DNA of 64,000 nucleotides from Boesenbergia rotunda (GCA_024364735.1 JAGFNQ010000189.1:124001-188000); one strand, 5' to 3'; shown: positions 13,639-25,700, counted from the first letter of the stretch. The notes: a model not told the origin generated them from the sequence alone. A program made the numbers and translations.

Positions 13639-14693
13639 ATGAACGGAGGCGGATTTGATATAGCATCGTTGTTGATGGATAGCATCAGAGGACAGCCCAA
13701 ACGAGAGACTTACCAAGATCTATCGCCCTTGACCGAACTTACTGAAACTGTCGAGAGTCATGTTCTCCGTGTTCATCTTCCAGGTATAATATAATCTGTG
13801 TGGATTCTTAAGCAAGTCAGGTGAGATCGTTCATTGGCTCGTCATTCAAAAGGAAAATCTCTTCTGTTTCTTACTGCAACTACTATAATTGACCTGATTG
13901 CGATCATCCCAAGTACCTTTTATCTATTTTGCATCGGAATCAAGATTTCAGGTACGAAGACATCAGGGTCCAGATCGACAAGAACTCCATGAAGCTGTTG
14001 GTGAGGTGCAGGAAGCCTCTGGCTCAAACCACCGTCGCCCGAGTCCAGCTAGATCTCGACGTTCCCAAGGATGCAGACGTCGAACATATCAGAGGGAGTT
14101 TTGAACAAGGATGGCTGACACTGTCCATGCCCAAGAAGAGGATCACGCAGGATCCTGATAGGAAAGAGGAGGAAGAAATACCAAAGGAGAATGCAGAGAG
14201 TGGAGAAAGGAAGAAGGAAGAAGAGCCCATGCCCAAGGAGGAGCAGAAGAAAAGCAAAGAAGAAGAAGACATGCCCAAGGAAACAGACTCGCTGAAGGCA
14301 AAGATTGAGAAAGATACAACAGAGAAGAAGACGAACGAAGGAAGCTTGCCAGAGGACAAACCGATTGTGGGCGCCGACAACAGGGAGCAGGAACGCAAGA
14401 AGCAATTGGACGAGGCAAAGAGTAAAAAAGACACTACAGAAGAAGCAGCACCTTCCGTGTACGGAGAGAAGCCAAAGGCTTGCAGAAAGAGAGAGAGAAG
14501 AGAAGGAAAGTGGGAAGGTACTGGAAATTGGAAGAACAAAATTGAGGAGATAGAGGAGTTCTGGCTTGACGGTGGACTGGTGGATAAGCTGAGGAAGAGC
14601 TTTGAGAGTAACAAGAAGTTGATGTATGCAGCAGCTGTAGGCTTCTCAGTGGGCTTCCTGGTGGCTCAGAAGCTGAGGTCAAGAAGCGCATGA
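13639..14693 (+). CDS. RTM2-like HSP20-domain protein with C-terminal membrane anchor
   Basis: Two exons: 13639-13783 and 13945-14693, about 297 residues. An in-frame ATG at 13675 would give 285. The alpha-crystallin (HSP20) domain covers about residues 15-110: TELTETVESHVLRVHLP, then FRYEDIRVQI, then RGSFEQGWLTLSMPKK. A long Lys/Glu-rich low-complexity stretch follows, then a hydrophobic segment near the end (MYAAAVGFSVGFLVAQ). This architecture matches RESTRICTED TEV MOVEMENT 2 and relatives, which limit long-distance movement of potyviruses in phloem in Arabidopsis; most relatives have no tested role. The acceptor at 13944/13945 is chosen because it alone restores the frame and the conserved LPxFRYEDI; the nearer CAG at 13949-13951 would shift it. 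Confidence 0.82.
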
Positions 14694-14909
14694 AGAGAAG
14701 CCTTCGTGACATGCAGGGTCAAAATATAATTCATTATGAAAGCATTATTCAAATAAGATCAAACTGTGTATTTTTTTTAAAATAAAAAATAAAAACTATT
14801 CCTTACCAATATTATTTTATTATTAAAATCATACTCTGTCTCTATCACACTCCAATTCATTTTTTCCCCCGAAAAGTATTATTATAATAATTACGAGGTC
14901 TAATATGAC

Positions 14910-15652
14910 ATTTCTGTTAGATATCTTAGATATCTAGTGTAAATGGAAGAAAGATAATGAAACTTTAGTCCCACATTGAAATTTTCTATTGAATGAAATA
15001 TGAGGAGGAGAATAAAGAGACTCCCTTGTGACTGGGGCTTTAGTCCCACATTGAGAGTTTTAAGGTAAAATGTTTGGTTTATATTGTATCACAAGCATGA
15101 TAGTTGTGAACAAATGCTAGGGGAGAGGCTTTCTCTCACACGTGAGTGTACAGGGGGTGCAAATCTAGGGCCTGGATTTGTACTGAACCAAGTGAACTCG
15201 TGTGCGTGCATGACACGCGCACGTCGAATGTCCGACCGGTCGGGGCAAAATTTGTCCAAGCAGATGAACCAACGTTTTGCCAAATTAATTTTTGCTCAAA
15301 TCGGCAAATTCCTGGTATCGGGAGCTCGGGAGCTTCACTCGGGACTCCACTCGGGAGTTCCGGAGACGCTAGTCGGGTCGGGAGCTTCACTCGGGACTCC
15401 ACTCGGCAGTTCGGGAGACGCTCGTCGGGTCGGGAGCTTCACTCAAGAGCTCAGGAACCTCACTCGGGAGCTTCGCTCGGGAACTCAGAAAACTCACTTG
15501 GGAAACTCACTCGGGAGCTCGGGAAACACTGCTCGGGAGACTGCAGTGTGGGAAAAAATAGCTCGGGCCACTCAACAGATAAGTTGAAGTTATTTTAGTA
15601 ATTTCAATTTATTATAACTTCTCTGAAAAGGAGCTTTTCCTCCCACAATTTC
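14910..15652 (+). mobile_element. Solo LTR (Copia-like), 14915-15647, with target-site duplication
   Basis: Begins TGTTAGATAT at 14915 and ends CCCACA at 15647 (733 bp), bordered by a perfect 5-bp duplication ATTTC (14910-14914 and 15648-15652). It is the same family as 20475-21364 but in the opposite orientation: both share the 'tagtcccacatt' block, the 'gaacaaatg' block, the 'gcaaatc..gg' block, the CGGGGCAAAATTTGTCCAAGC block and the CTCGGGAG-rich part. No internal retroelement region is attached. It holds a 52-bp tandem repeat (about 15329-15432 and beyond) and lacks the promoter part seen in the other copy. Confidence 0.82.
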
Positions 15653-16867
15653 AATTTTAATTAATATTAATAATATTATATTCTAGTAACCATAAATATA
15701 AATATTCATCTTTTGTAGAAATCAAAACAGTTATAACAGTTAATTACATAATTAAATGACTAGAAACAAAACATAATTTAATATTATTTGATTCAACTTT
15801 TAAAATACCCATTTAAAATTTTTTTTATTAACCTCTAAATCGTGTAAAATCTGACCCTTCTAATATAATCAATCATATTAAATCAAACCGGATTAAATAA
15901 TATAACTATAATTAAAATTATCAATTATAATTTTCAATACTTTAAATTTAGCATTTGTAGAACGTTGAACTGATTATTGCACTGTTATATTTCTAATAGT
16001 TAAATCTCTGAATGAAATTTTTCATAATTTTCAATGTATCATATCGATGTTACATTAAAAATATAACAATTTACTATTCTTTCTACAGTAAAAAAAACTC
16101 TCTATAATTTTTTTTAATGGATTCTACATTATCAATCATATACCTCCCTATATTATAAATCACATAATACAATACAACATTACATTATCTTTAATTACAA
16201 GCTCTATTTTCAAAAGAAAAAGAAAAAAATATATATAACATTACATCATCTTTAATTACCAGCTCTATTTTTAAAAGAAAAAAAGTTTGAGTTTTCACAA
16301 TTATTTTTTAACTATAAATCTTAAACGTTACTTTTCTAATTTTTTTATTTAATTTTTTTAATTTTAAAAATCTCTTAGAAACTTTGCATGGGAGATGATC
16401 TTAATTTGGATGTATTAATAAATCAAATTATACATCTATTGGACCAATTTGATAAGAGAGAGGGTTACTTTTCATCGTCCCCACGGAATGAATCGATGGC
16501 TAACACATAAGATATTATCGCAATGAGATCTGGATGTCAAATCCTGACGAAAGTCAAGTGTCTGTCCTCCCATTAGTCATTATTTAAGATAATAATCTTT
16601 ATGATTTATTTTTTTCATATTTACTTTAAAATAGATGTTGGAGACGAGAGAATTATCTTTTACCACCCGGATTAGAGCTGATCAATTAATTATGGATCAA
16701 TTTTTTTAAAGTTTTCTGCATTTGGAATTGCTTGTTTAGATTTCTTTAATATGATAATATCTCCTGGGGTTTCTAATGCTGACTTCTTCGTCGAAGGATC
16801 GCAAAGTGAAGCAGGGATGGATTAGATCGACCTCCCCCCATGCGTCAACTGGATTGGCGATTTCTTC
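15648..16867. other. AT-rich intergenic region
   Basis: Very AT-rich DNA between the solo LTR and the CHUP1-like gene. It includes a local direct repeat near 16180-16280, where an 'aacattacatcatctttaattac..agctctatttt' unit occurs twice about 70 bp apart. No coding signal. Confidence 0.35.
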
Positions 16868-19800
16868 GTGTTCCATGCGTCGGCACAGACGATGAGAGGT
16901 TTGATTGAGAAAAGCAAAGAGGTGGACGTGAGGTTGCTGCTCTCAAAGCTAGGTTTTGCTGTCTCTCTTCCCATCGCTGGCTATCTCGTGGTCAACTCCA
17001 ATCAAGCGAGTTCTTCCTCCTCAGGTCCTTTTGTTTTATCAACAAAACTTAAATCTTCCTGCGCCGCCTTTTGATCTTGACTTTATTTCTTAATAATGTT
17101 CTCGCGTGCTTTGATGATCCGACCATAGCAAGCTCCGAAGCAGGCGGTGCTGGAAAATCTGTTATCCGTGCATCGTCTGTGGCTGGCAGAAACTTCAAAG
17201 ATGAACTTCATATCCAAGAGAGTGTAAGTGATTGCGATCAGAGGCCAGTTTTGTTAAAAGCATGATCTGAATTTATAAATCTATATGTTGGATTGAACAT
17301 GGATTATGAAACAAGTTGCAACCTACTAGCCAACGATCGATAGTCTCAAGCTAACGCTAGTAGGAAAAGAACTTTCATCCACCCTATAGAAAAGAATTCT
17401 AATGAATTATCATTCCCTGTTTTTCTCTCTGGAAATGATAATTGGAATTCCATTTCTAGTTTTTACATTCATATGATAATGATATAAACTATTACCCAAC
17501 CTGATTAGGGATGGCAATGGGTAATAGTTTGTAATGTATCTGTGCCTAATTGACATGTTAAGTCTGCTTCAGGTAGTCATATTATACAGATAAATTGGAC
17601 TAGGTTGGATTAGAGTTTTCTTCAGCTTATGGCTACTCACATATTAAACATATTTAGTCGGTACAGGTAGGCTTCCCCGGGTTTGGCTACTTCTTTGGCA
17701 TATTTAGGTTGGATTCAGGTAGAAAGAATAAGAACCCTAGCAGTAATTTAATTGGCTTCAAGTAGTGGGTACTTGATTGAATTCAGGTTTGGATAGTACC
17801 ATAAGATTTGGGTACCTGACTACTGGCAAGCCATCCCTAAACATTATAGTGTTTTGAGATTAAACAACCATTAGGTTGGTGTCGTGGCAAGATTGCAGAA
17901 AAGTTCGTAAATTAGCATACAGAAAGTGAAATGAACCATATCAAGCATAACTCGACAAGCGTGAGCTATATGAGCATTATTGGGATTCCTAAGTTGGGAG
18001 ATTGTCCTAGATGCTTTCTGTTTCTGTTTGCTAAAGTTTTCAAGATTTCATGGTGGAAACCCATTTGATGAGTTGTACAATCCCCTCTTTAGCCTTATGG
18101 TATCTAGAGAAATTTGAAGTGTAAATTTGACCAATTTGATCCAATCTTTGAATCCCAATGTTTGACAATAAATCTGTTTGTTACTTTGTTTAAAGAAAAA
18201 AAAAATCCAATTGCTGGAATTCAGTACAATGTTAGAAATTAAATTCTAATTCCGTCAAACCCAATGGTTCCAAACTAGTTGTAAGGACTTAAAGAATTAT
18301 TTGAATGGTTGGAAGAATTATTCTGAAATCATTGTCATGAAAGAGTGCAAATTTCTAGATTTATGGTTGTACATTTTGAAAAGGCTAACATTTAGTTGTT
18401 ATTTCTCGAAGAATGTGTATTGATAGGGAAATTTTGTATGTGAAGGAGGGAGTCTTGGCAAGCATCATCCATGGCACTTCAGATATCACAAATTCCACCA
18501 TGGCCATCAGTGCTATTAAGGGAACTTGTGCAAACATCATCAACAACTGGGTTGAAGAGGGTTGCCACTTGCCACCAGTCAAACAGTTTCCACTATACCG
18601 AGAGAGTATTATTAAGCGATTGACTTATACTGAATCGGAAGCAAGAAGGTGGAGACGGAGCACAAAATTGCAGAAATTCAAGAACAGGAGAGATGTCATT
18701 CTCTTGATTGTTGTATTCTGAATAATCAGCAGAATTTGATGAGAGAAATTGAGGAGCAGCTAAAAATTAATATAATTAAGGCTAAATACCTGTACATAAA
18801 AATTTATTCACAAAACGAAGAACATCATCATCTCAGGATTTGGAACCCAGACTATCGGAAAATGATCAGGGAGTTTGAGTCTGTGATAATGGTCGTAACC
18901 TGTCTGATAAGGGCATTGAAATCAGATTGGTGGCACCTGAGTCATAAGATGGCAGCTTTGGAGCCAAAAAGAATCACCATGATGGATAATAAAATTGAAG
19001 ACGAACCACAAGGTGATGCCAAGATTGAGGACCGTTCAAAGACGGCAGAGGTGAAAAATGAGAAGACAAACTTAGGAACTTAACCATGAGCTCAGAATCC
19101 AAAATTTTAGAGCTCGTTGACAAGTTGGAGGTTACAGAAAATCTGGCTGCCGCCAATTGCTCTCCAAACAATCAAGAGGTAAGTCTCATCTATAGTTCAC
19201 TTTTGTTTTGATTTTTTACTAATTTAGTAAGATATGCACGAGAATTGTGCCTTTTCTCCCAACTTGTGGAAAAATATGTACTTCGCCTAGACTTGTTTTC
19301 CTTGTCAGTCAATTGTTTTGAAATCCTGTCCATTGTTCACCCTTTCATTTTGACACTAGAAATGGAAAATGTGCAGCTATCATATGATCATGATGCAGAA
19401 TTTGCAAACATGGTGCAATCTGGGCAGATAAATACTTTGTTTGAGTGTGAGCAATGGAATTCTGCGGCATCCAGTGAGAAAATAACAGAAATTTCTTCAA
19501 GTGAGAGCTTGCGTACTCGAGCAGAGCAGAAGCCAGAAGAGATGGCAATTCAACATGTAGATTCCAACATTGGTCAAAAGAACAAGTACTTGAATGATTC
19601 GTACGATCCACCAAAAACCAGCAAAACATCAAAGTGTAAGCAAATGAGCTCTCAGACTTACGTTGAGAAAGCTGAAGAAAATTGTCCAAGTGAAAACTTG
19701 AGTGCTGAGACAGAGAAAAAGCATGAACTAATTGTGATTCAACATGGAAGTCTTGGTATAGATCAGAAGAACAACTACTTGAATGATTGTCAGGCATCTA

Positions 19801-20264
19801 ACTGCTCTTCACAACAAGTCATTGCCGAATCTCCCAGTAGTTCCCCTTCTGTCTCCTCCATCATGAGTAATAGCAGTATAGGTAGGTCAAAACATCATGC
19901 TCCATTTGGTACAAAAATCCTTGGCAAGCTGAAGAAAATGTTGGATAGAAAGCAGAGCCACAGCAAGGCAAAAGCTTTTCCAGGTAAAACGCCTACAAGA
20001 AGCGCTTCTGATACAAAGGCAATTGTTTCATCATGTTGCTCAGGTGATGCGAGAAAGAAAACATGTGACAGTGATCGTTCATGTTCTGAGGAGCATCCCT
20101 CAACGCAAGATTTGTTCAAAATGAAATCCAGCGCAGATCGATGGAAGAATAACGATGCATGGTGTCAGAGTTGCTTCAGATCTAACTTTGAAATTCCAAG
20201 TTCAAAGATATTTGCTATACAAGAAGAGGATCTATCATCTATCATCACTTGGCTGAGTAAATAA
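16868..20264 (+). pseudogene. CHUP1-like coiled-coil gene, apparently disrupted
   Basis: Exon 1 (16868-17024) encodes a basic segment and a hydrophobic stretch (KLGFAVSLPIAGYLVV); an in-frame ATG at 16892 is an alternative start. Exon 2 (17129-17223) ends at a consensus donor GTAAGT. A third coding stretch, about 18440-19180, carries CHUP1-family features (a degenerate LPEF-like motif, LKIN..AK..KI, SHKMAAL) but needs two frame changes, near 18638 and near 19070. It ends at a good donor (GAG|GTAAGT). Exon 4 (19377-20264) has a strong acceptor and encodes a Ser-rich tail with an internal duplication. CHUP1 relatives are actin-associated proteins for chloroplast positioning. The family link rests on spacing and a few motifs, and the usual conserved helix before the C-terminus is not recognisable. 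It could be a real pseudogene or a gene with indel errors. Confidence 0.5.
17505..17840. repeat. MITE-like element with short terminal inverted repeats
   Basis: Starts TTAGGGATGGCAATGGG and ends with the inverse, GCAAGCCATCCCTAA, about 336 bp apart inside an intron of the CHUP1-like gene. The interior is non-coding with short G/T-rich repeats. The ends resemble hAT-type MITE termini. No clear target duplication was found. Confidence 0.45.
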
Positions 20265-20469
20265 CGGCGGTGGGTGGGAAACCCTGAGATTGAAAAAATT
20301 TCGTTAATTATTTTTTTTTTAGAGTAAATAAACTCAAGTTGGATAACTATATATCGCTGTGGTACACATGAAAATGGAGTGCGGCCTGCTGGTTCTGTCA
20401 GCAACTCATACTCGTGGTTGCGATTGCGAATCACAATCGAGAAATCTTCCACTATTTCTGACGAGTAAT

Positions 20470-21369
20470 GTATATGTTGGATGAAATGTAGTCCTTTCGG
20501 AGAGTTTATAATAAATTGAAATTATAAAAAAAAAATTTCAACTTAACTGTTGAGTGGCCCGAGCTGCCTTTTATGCAGACTGTAGTCTCCCGAGCTAAAT
20601 TCCCGAGCAGAGTCTCCCGACTAGGATCTTCTAAGCTCCCGAGCAGTATCTCCCGAGCTCCCGAGCAGTAGTCGGACGTGTTCCAATCAAGAAGTTGCTG
20701 AGGTCTGCGCAACGCAATTTTTTTGAAACAGATTTGTCCTCCTCCGACGGTGCTTCGAGGCTCCGATGGACGTCTGTCTATCAGGATACAACAGCGGGAC
20801 CACGGGCACAACGGAGCACTCATTGCTCGTGGCAAATTGAGAAAGTACCCGAACACTATCAAGGGAGGTCGGGAAGGAGACGGAAGATAATTTCTTCTCT
20901 GTATATCATTTACTCTTGGTCACAGCCTCTTTATATAGGTTCAGACCCTCGCAGTAATCAATGACTGAATTAACGCCAACAAAAAATTTGGCAAAATGAT
21001 GGTTCATCCGCTTGGACAAATTTTGCCCCGATCGATCAGGCATTCGACGCTCGCAGGTCGTGCACGTACACGAGTCCACTTGGTTCAGTACAAATCGGAC
21101 CCTGGATTTGCATCCCCTGCGCACCCACGCGTGAAGAGAGCCTCTCCCCAACATTTGTTCACAATTATCATGCTTATGAAATAATATAAATCAACAATTA
21201 TGTCTTAAGATTCCCAATGTTAGACTAAATCACATTCACAATGGAGTTTTTTATTCTCCACCTCTCTTTCCATTCACTAGAATCTCTTAATATGGGACTA
21301 AAGTCTCACTCACCAAGAATTTCTTTCCTTCACACCTTCCTTTTCATTCACACCATATCCAACAGTAGA
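20470..21369 (-). mobile_element. Solo LTR (Copia-like), 20475-21364, reverse orientation
   Basis: On the minus strand it starts TGTTGGATATGG (at 21364) and ends TTTCATCCAACA (at 20475), giving perfect 8-bp inverted ends TGTTGGAT/ATCCAACA. Length 890 bp. The flanking pentamers are GTATA (20470-20474) and GTAGA (21365-21369), a target duplication with one mismatch. A TATA box on the minus strand (CTATATAAAGAGG, about 20926-20938) fits an LTR promoter. The CTCGGGAG/CTCCCGAG motif is repeated at about 20560-20680. It begins 210 bp after the CHUP1-like stop codon. Confidence 0.83.
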
Positions 21370-21806
21370 CAAGTCCGTGGAAGCACCATGTTATTTGCGA
21401 TTGTGGTTATTTGTAGAAATCTCCCACCAACCTTCTAAGGGTCAGTTTTGTGGCACTGACAGATGGTGCCATCTGTATAGTGAAACGAACATGCTGTAGA
21501 TTGTGTAGGCTATGAATTTTCAAGTTGGATTCGTTACTGGTAGATTCATTATTCTGCATCCCCATCTTCGAATATAAAGTTCACAGAAACCATGGATGCA
21601 ACAGTAATAAAGATATATATAGCTTAGGGCAACAATTTTACAAAGAATTTCAACTGAATCTTCCGTATATTCAATCAGCTAAAGTAATCAAAACAAGAAA
21701 AAAATATCTGGAGAAATGTCTCCACAGCTAACTTTGCGTTTTAAGACATGGCCAGCATATGACAATCGCTTTGAAGAAATGTAAAATTCAACAGAGCTAC
21801 TTGACC
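21365..21806. other. Spacer and 3'UTR of the SWIM gene
   Basis: Lies between the solo LTR and the SWIM-gene stop codon (minus strand). Probably holds that gene's 3'UTR and polyadenylation site. No separate gene recognised. Confidence 0.35.
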
Positions 21807-24764
21807 CTAGATTCTCTTGCGCTTGCGGCTCTTCCTCTTGGCTGTAACTCTCTTTGTAATTTTACCCTTGGTTGTGGTAGAAAGCGCAATCGTAGGCGAT
21901 GGCTTACCGGCTGATGTCCTGCCTTTCCTACAAGCCCATTTTAAGAGCAATTTCTGGGTCACGTTGGCGATATCACCAGTAGTAGTAAGTTCCACAAGTC
22001 TTTCTATCTTGTGTTGCATTTGGCTAGCCCATGCCATGGATAGATCAAGTGCGAGTGAGTCATCCATTGGTCTCTTCCAATGATCAAGCAAGACATCCTG
22101 AAATGAGAGGAATGACATTGAAGGCAGGTGCTGTTTTCTGTGTTGGCTGAGCAAGTTAACCTTGATAATATGCTTGCATAGGTTGCCTTGCATTGACCAC
22201 GAACAATCGCAGAGAGCAAATTCTGATCCCGGATTCCAGACCATGTGTTCTTGACCACAATGCTTCTTGCTTTGAACCTTAGCAAAATGGTGCTCTTTAT
22301 CATCAAATATAACAGCATCATCTGAAATCAGCTTAGCCCTTTGCCACGAAGTGGAAAATATGTATTCCTCTTTGACTGATTGGAAGGACCCACTTTCATC
22401 GGCATAGAGGTCAAGCCAATAACCAGAATGAAGTTCAGTTGTTAGCTTGTGAACCAACCAATCCACTCGCTGGAGCGCACCAAGGTGAGAATCATCATAG
22501 ACTTTCAGCTTCAGCTTTGTATGATATCCTTCAATAGCGCCACAGGACTCCTGGCTAGCAAGTGGTAGACTCTTAATAGTTCCAAGCCACATCTCTAACG
22601 TGATCGAAAAGAAATTAACGATAATTTAACAGTATAGACCATGACTTTATAATGATTTAGTAATATAGACCATGATTATATAATAAAATTAAGAAACCCA
22701 CCAATTTTTGGAACCCAAAATGCCTTGAAATACTGAAGGAAGGCAGTCTGATCAATGAAATCCAGAAATAATTCTTCCATGGTATCCATAGGATTATCTT
22801 TGGTCCATATGCTGTACATTATCTTGCCCAAACGTTTGAATAGTTCTCGCTGAACTTCAATGTGACCACATTTCTTTACAACATTCTTGAGCCATGATTT
22901 ACGAATTCTCCATAGTGAGAAGAGAATGGAGAGCAAAAAATTTCCCTGTAAAGCACTAATTCTTTTAACGAGGTGATTATTCTAATAAATTACTCAAAAA
23001 CAGTAAAAAAAACACTGCCAACTTGCCTTATGGGGTCCATCTCTAAAGCTGGATCATCGATAATAAACCCACCAATTCCCCAAAAAGAATCAACAGCGTG
23101 AATCCTGTCCACGAGAGCTTTCATCCATTTAGCAACATCCTGCTTAGTGATAGTTCGGGTTATGACCCAAGCAACAGGTAAAGCATGTTGCCTAGAGTCA
23201 AATGCAAGGAGTGTATATAGTGGATACTGCAAGACCAAAGAGGCTCATCCCGTAAGGTTTTAGTTGATAAATGAATTAGGTATAAATACTCTAAGTTTAC
23301 AACAATGTTCACTCCTTTAAGATTTATCATTTAGAAATATGCACAATAGCGGCAAATCAGGCAGGCATTTCATTAATGATGCCCTCAATTCTCAACATCC
23401 AGTAATGAATAGAGATGTATATTCTCAGTAGCTACCAACATAGTTGAATGAAAAGGCAAAAACTGTCTTTGCTTACAATGATGAAATGCATCCATTTGAT
23501 TGGCCTGTATAGTTGCCATATTTTATCAATCTGTAATAAATGGTTACCAAGGTGCCTAATTATAAATGTATGCCAGAATTCAAACACAATAAGTCGTAGT
23601 TTCATATTAGAAATTGTCAGGATGAAGCTATATTCATTTCACAATTCAAACAAAAATTTCATGTTTCAATAAGTAAAATATACCAGAAACAAAAGATAAG
23701 CATGATCAGAAATTTAACAATAAATTATCATTTAAATACCTTGAGCTTACTTATGCCGAATGATGAGTCACATGCTAAGATGCTTTGATGACAGAACCTA
23801 ATCATCTGCTGCAACTGCCACTCTGTTTGAATTCCTAATATGAATGGATCAGTCTCTGAAGAATCCTGGTAGAAGAACACGGATTTCTTATTTTTCTCCA
23901 CCCACATGCGAATACTAGCTTGGTCATCCAAATCTAGCTCGTGTGTGGATCTCTTGATGATCATTCCAAGCTTCTGGACATACTGAGAAGCAAGACTATT
24001 GGCACTTGCATTTGGACCACAATAACGTTGGACACCCTCTATATGAGTTTGCAATATATTTTCTTCAGGAATGCCAAGATAAATCAAGGACATGGTCTGT
24101 TGTTGGATTTCACTGCATATGTAGGGGACTTTCTTAGCACCTGGGCCAATTGCATCTCGATCAAAAGGACCATGGCATACGAAACCATATTTGTTCACAT
24201 GTCTCCTCTCATGATATATGATAAGAGCAACTGATGGTCGTGCATACAAGCGTTTGATGGCAAAATGGCATGTGCAACCACGCATGGATTGTGGCCGAGC
24301 AGCACGATTTCTTGTGTTAAGTCTATATCTTCTGCTAGGCAATATAGTTCCCCCCTCTCCATAATTCTCAGGACCAAAAGAACACCAGTACCTTCAGTTG
24401 TCAGTGTAATTGACAAAGACAAATTAGAATCAAAGCATATGATTCTGCAAGGACTAGTCATGCTACAAAGCAAATCAACACAAGGAACTTACAGCCTGTA
24501 TAGAAGGTATTCATCACTTTTGTTTTCCTTCAGACTGCCCTTCTCTCTCTTTCTTCCTCTTTCAATATGGAATCGAGTAGGGTGTTCAGCAATTGAGCAT
24601 TCTCCATTGATAAAGGCTTCAACTCGTTCGTAAGGAATGAGTGCAACATCATCCACATGATGCTCAAAGCTTTCATACTTGGCCCATGTAAGGTCAGAGG
24701 CAGAGAACTCCTCTGTTGGAGGATTCTGGACCACGATATCGTCAATTGAATATTTTATCTCCAT
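21807..24764 (-). CDS. MULE-derived SWIM zinc-finger protein
   Basis: Five exons: 24764-24493, 24391-23740, 23226 to about 23023, 22945-22702 and 22594-21807, about 719 residues. The first exon opens MEIKYSIDDIVVQNPP. The middle carries a MULE-type transposase core: the first acidic block ACDSSFGISKL, the second GFIIDDPALE, and a later ESCGAIEGYH. The SWIM finger is CDCSWSMQGNLCKH (C-x-C-x8-C-x-H), and the C-terminus is strongly basic (RKSRKRKRI). This matches the conserved single-copy plant family that includes Arabidopsis At1g60560, a domesticated Mutator-like transposase with no firmly established function. The exon 3/4 junction is problematic: a consensus GC donor at 23026 (AAG|GCAAGT) leads out of frame, while a weak GT donor after 23023 keeps the frame. 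Confidence 0.85.
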
Positions 24765-25700
24765 TTTCTCACTCCTCCTATATTCAAGCTCTATACAACA
24801 ACCTGTAGGAAGAATGAATTAATATCCGAAAATGCAAACCAAAGATGGACTGGTTCCTTGAATTCAGAGGATTCTAAATAGTATACAAACAATCATTACA
24901 ACAAACTTTCGAAGTCCAAACACCTTGTATTACACACATACACATACGGGAAAAAGAGAAATAAAAACTATGGAAGGGCATGAAAACAAAGGTTTTGGTC
25001 TTTGATCATAATTGTGATATTATCTACCAAACAAGAGACGAATTATTTCAGCAATCTAGCTAAGAACTTGAATTGCCTACAATTCTCAATGAAATATGTG
25101 CAAAAGAAGGGGAAAACCCCCTCTAAAGGTAGATGAACGTATGAAAGTAGGGAAAAGTGACATATACAACATTTGAATTCAGAACGAGGAAAAATCCGGT
25201 ACCATGTCCTAATTAGAAAAAACACTAACAGAGGAGGAAGCAACAGGCAAAGAGCTTCATTGGGCTATAATGCTGCAGACTAACTTGAGAGGATAGTTTT
25301 CTTCCAAGAAACAAAGACTTTTGAGCGAAAAGATAAAGACGAAAACTTCCTGGCCTACACTCTTTACAAGTGTAGCTGCCACCTGCTGGGCAGTAGGAAG
25401 AACTTGTAGTTCCACCATGGGCATGGTGGTCAGGAGAAAAGAAAAAAGAGTGAAATGGGGCGTAGTGGCAGTGGCAGTCGGAGATAAGAGATACAAAGAG
25501 AAGAGAACTGCGAGAAGGAAGAGCACGGACCTGACTGTCAGAATATAACAGAGCAGCGGCATCTGTGGTAATCGGCCACGCATTTCACCGGCGGAGAGAA
25601 GGCGGCATAGCAAAGGACGGGAGTTGAATTAGGGTTTGGGGCAGGGTTACGGGGTTTTGTGGTGATAGGGAGCTTCGCTCGTTTCGGCTCGTCAATTGCT
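24765..25700 (-). promoter_or_regulatory. Probable 5'UTR, 5'UTR intron and promoter of the SWIM gene
   Basis: On the minus strand, 25640-25550 is rich in CCCTAA and CTCTCCG motifs, typical of plant transcription-start regions, and is followed by a possible donor near 25530. The open frame 25613-25257 on this strand is Leu-rich with no family likeness and is more likely leader sequence. Base composition becomes markedly AT-rich beyond 25760. Confidence 0.35.

Noticed and set aside
14024..14614. 196-codon minus-strand frame
   Set aside because: Antisense shadow of the Lys/Glu-rich stretch of the RTM2-like gene; the Ser/Phe-rich translation is what such antisense gives.
15084..15598. Overlapping open frames of 150-167 codons
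   Set aside because: They lie wholly inside the solo LTR and owe their length to its GC-rich tandem repeat.
20506..20964. Open frames of 89 and 118 codons
   Set aside because: Inside the second solo LTR; no protein family likeness.
25257..25613. 118-codon minus-strand frame with a hydrophobic stretch
   Set aside because: Position and composition fit the SWIM-gene leader and its intron; no recognisable domain.
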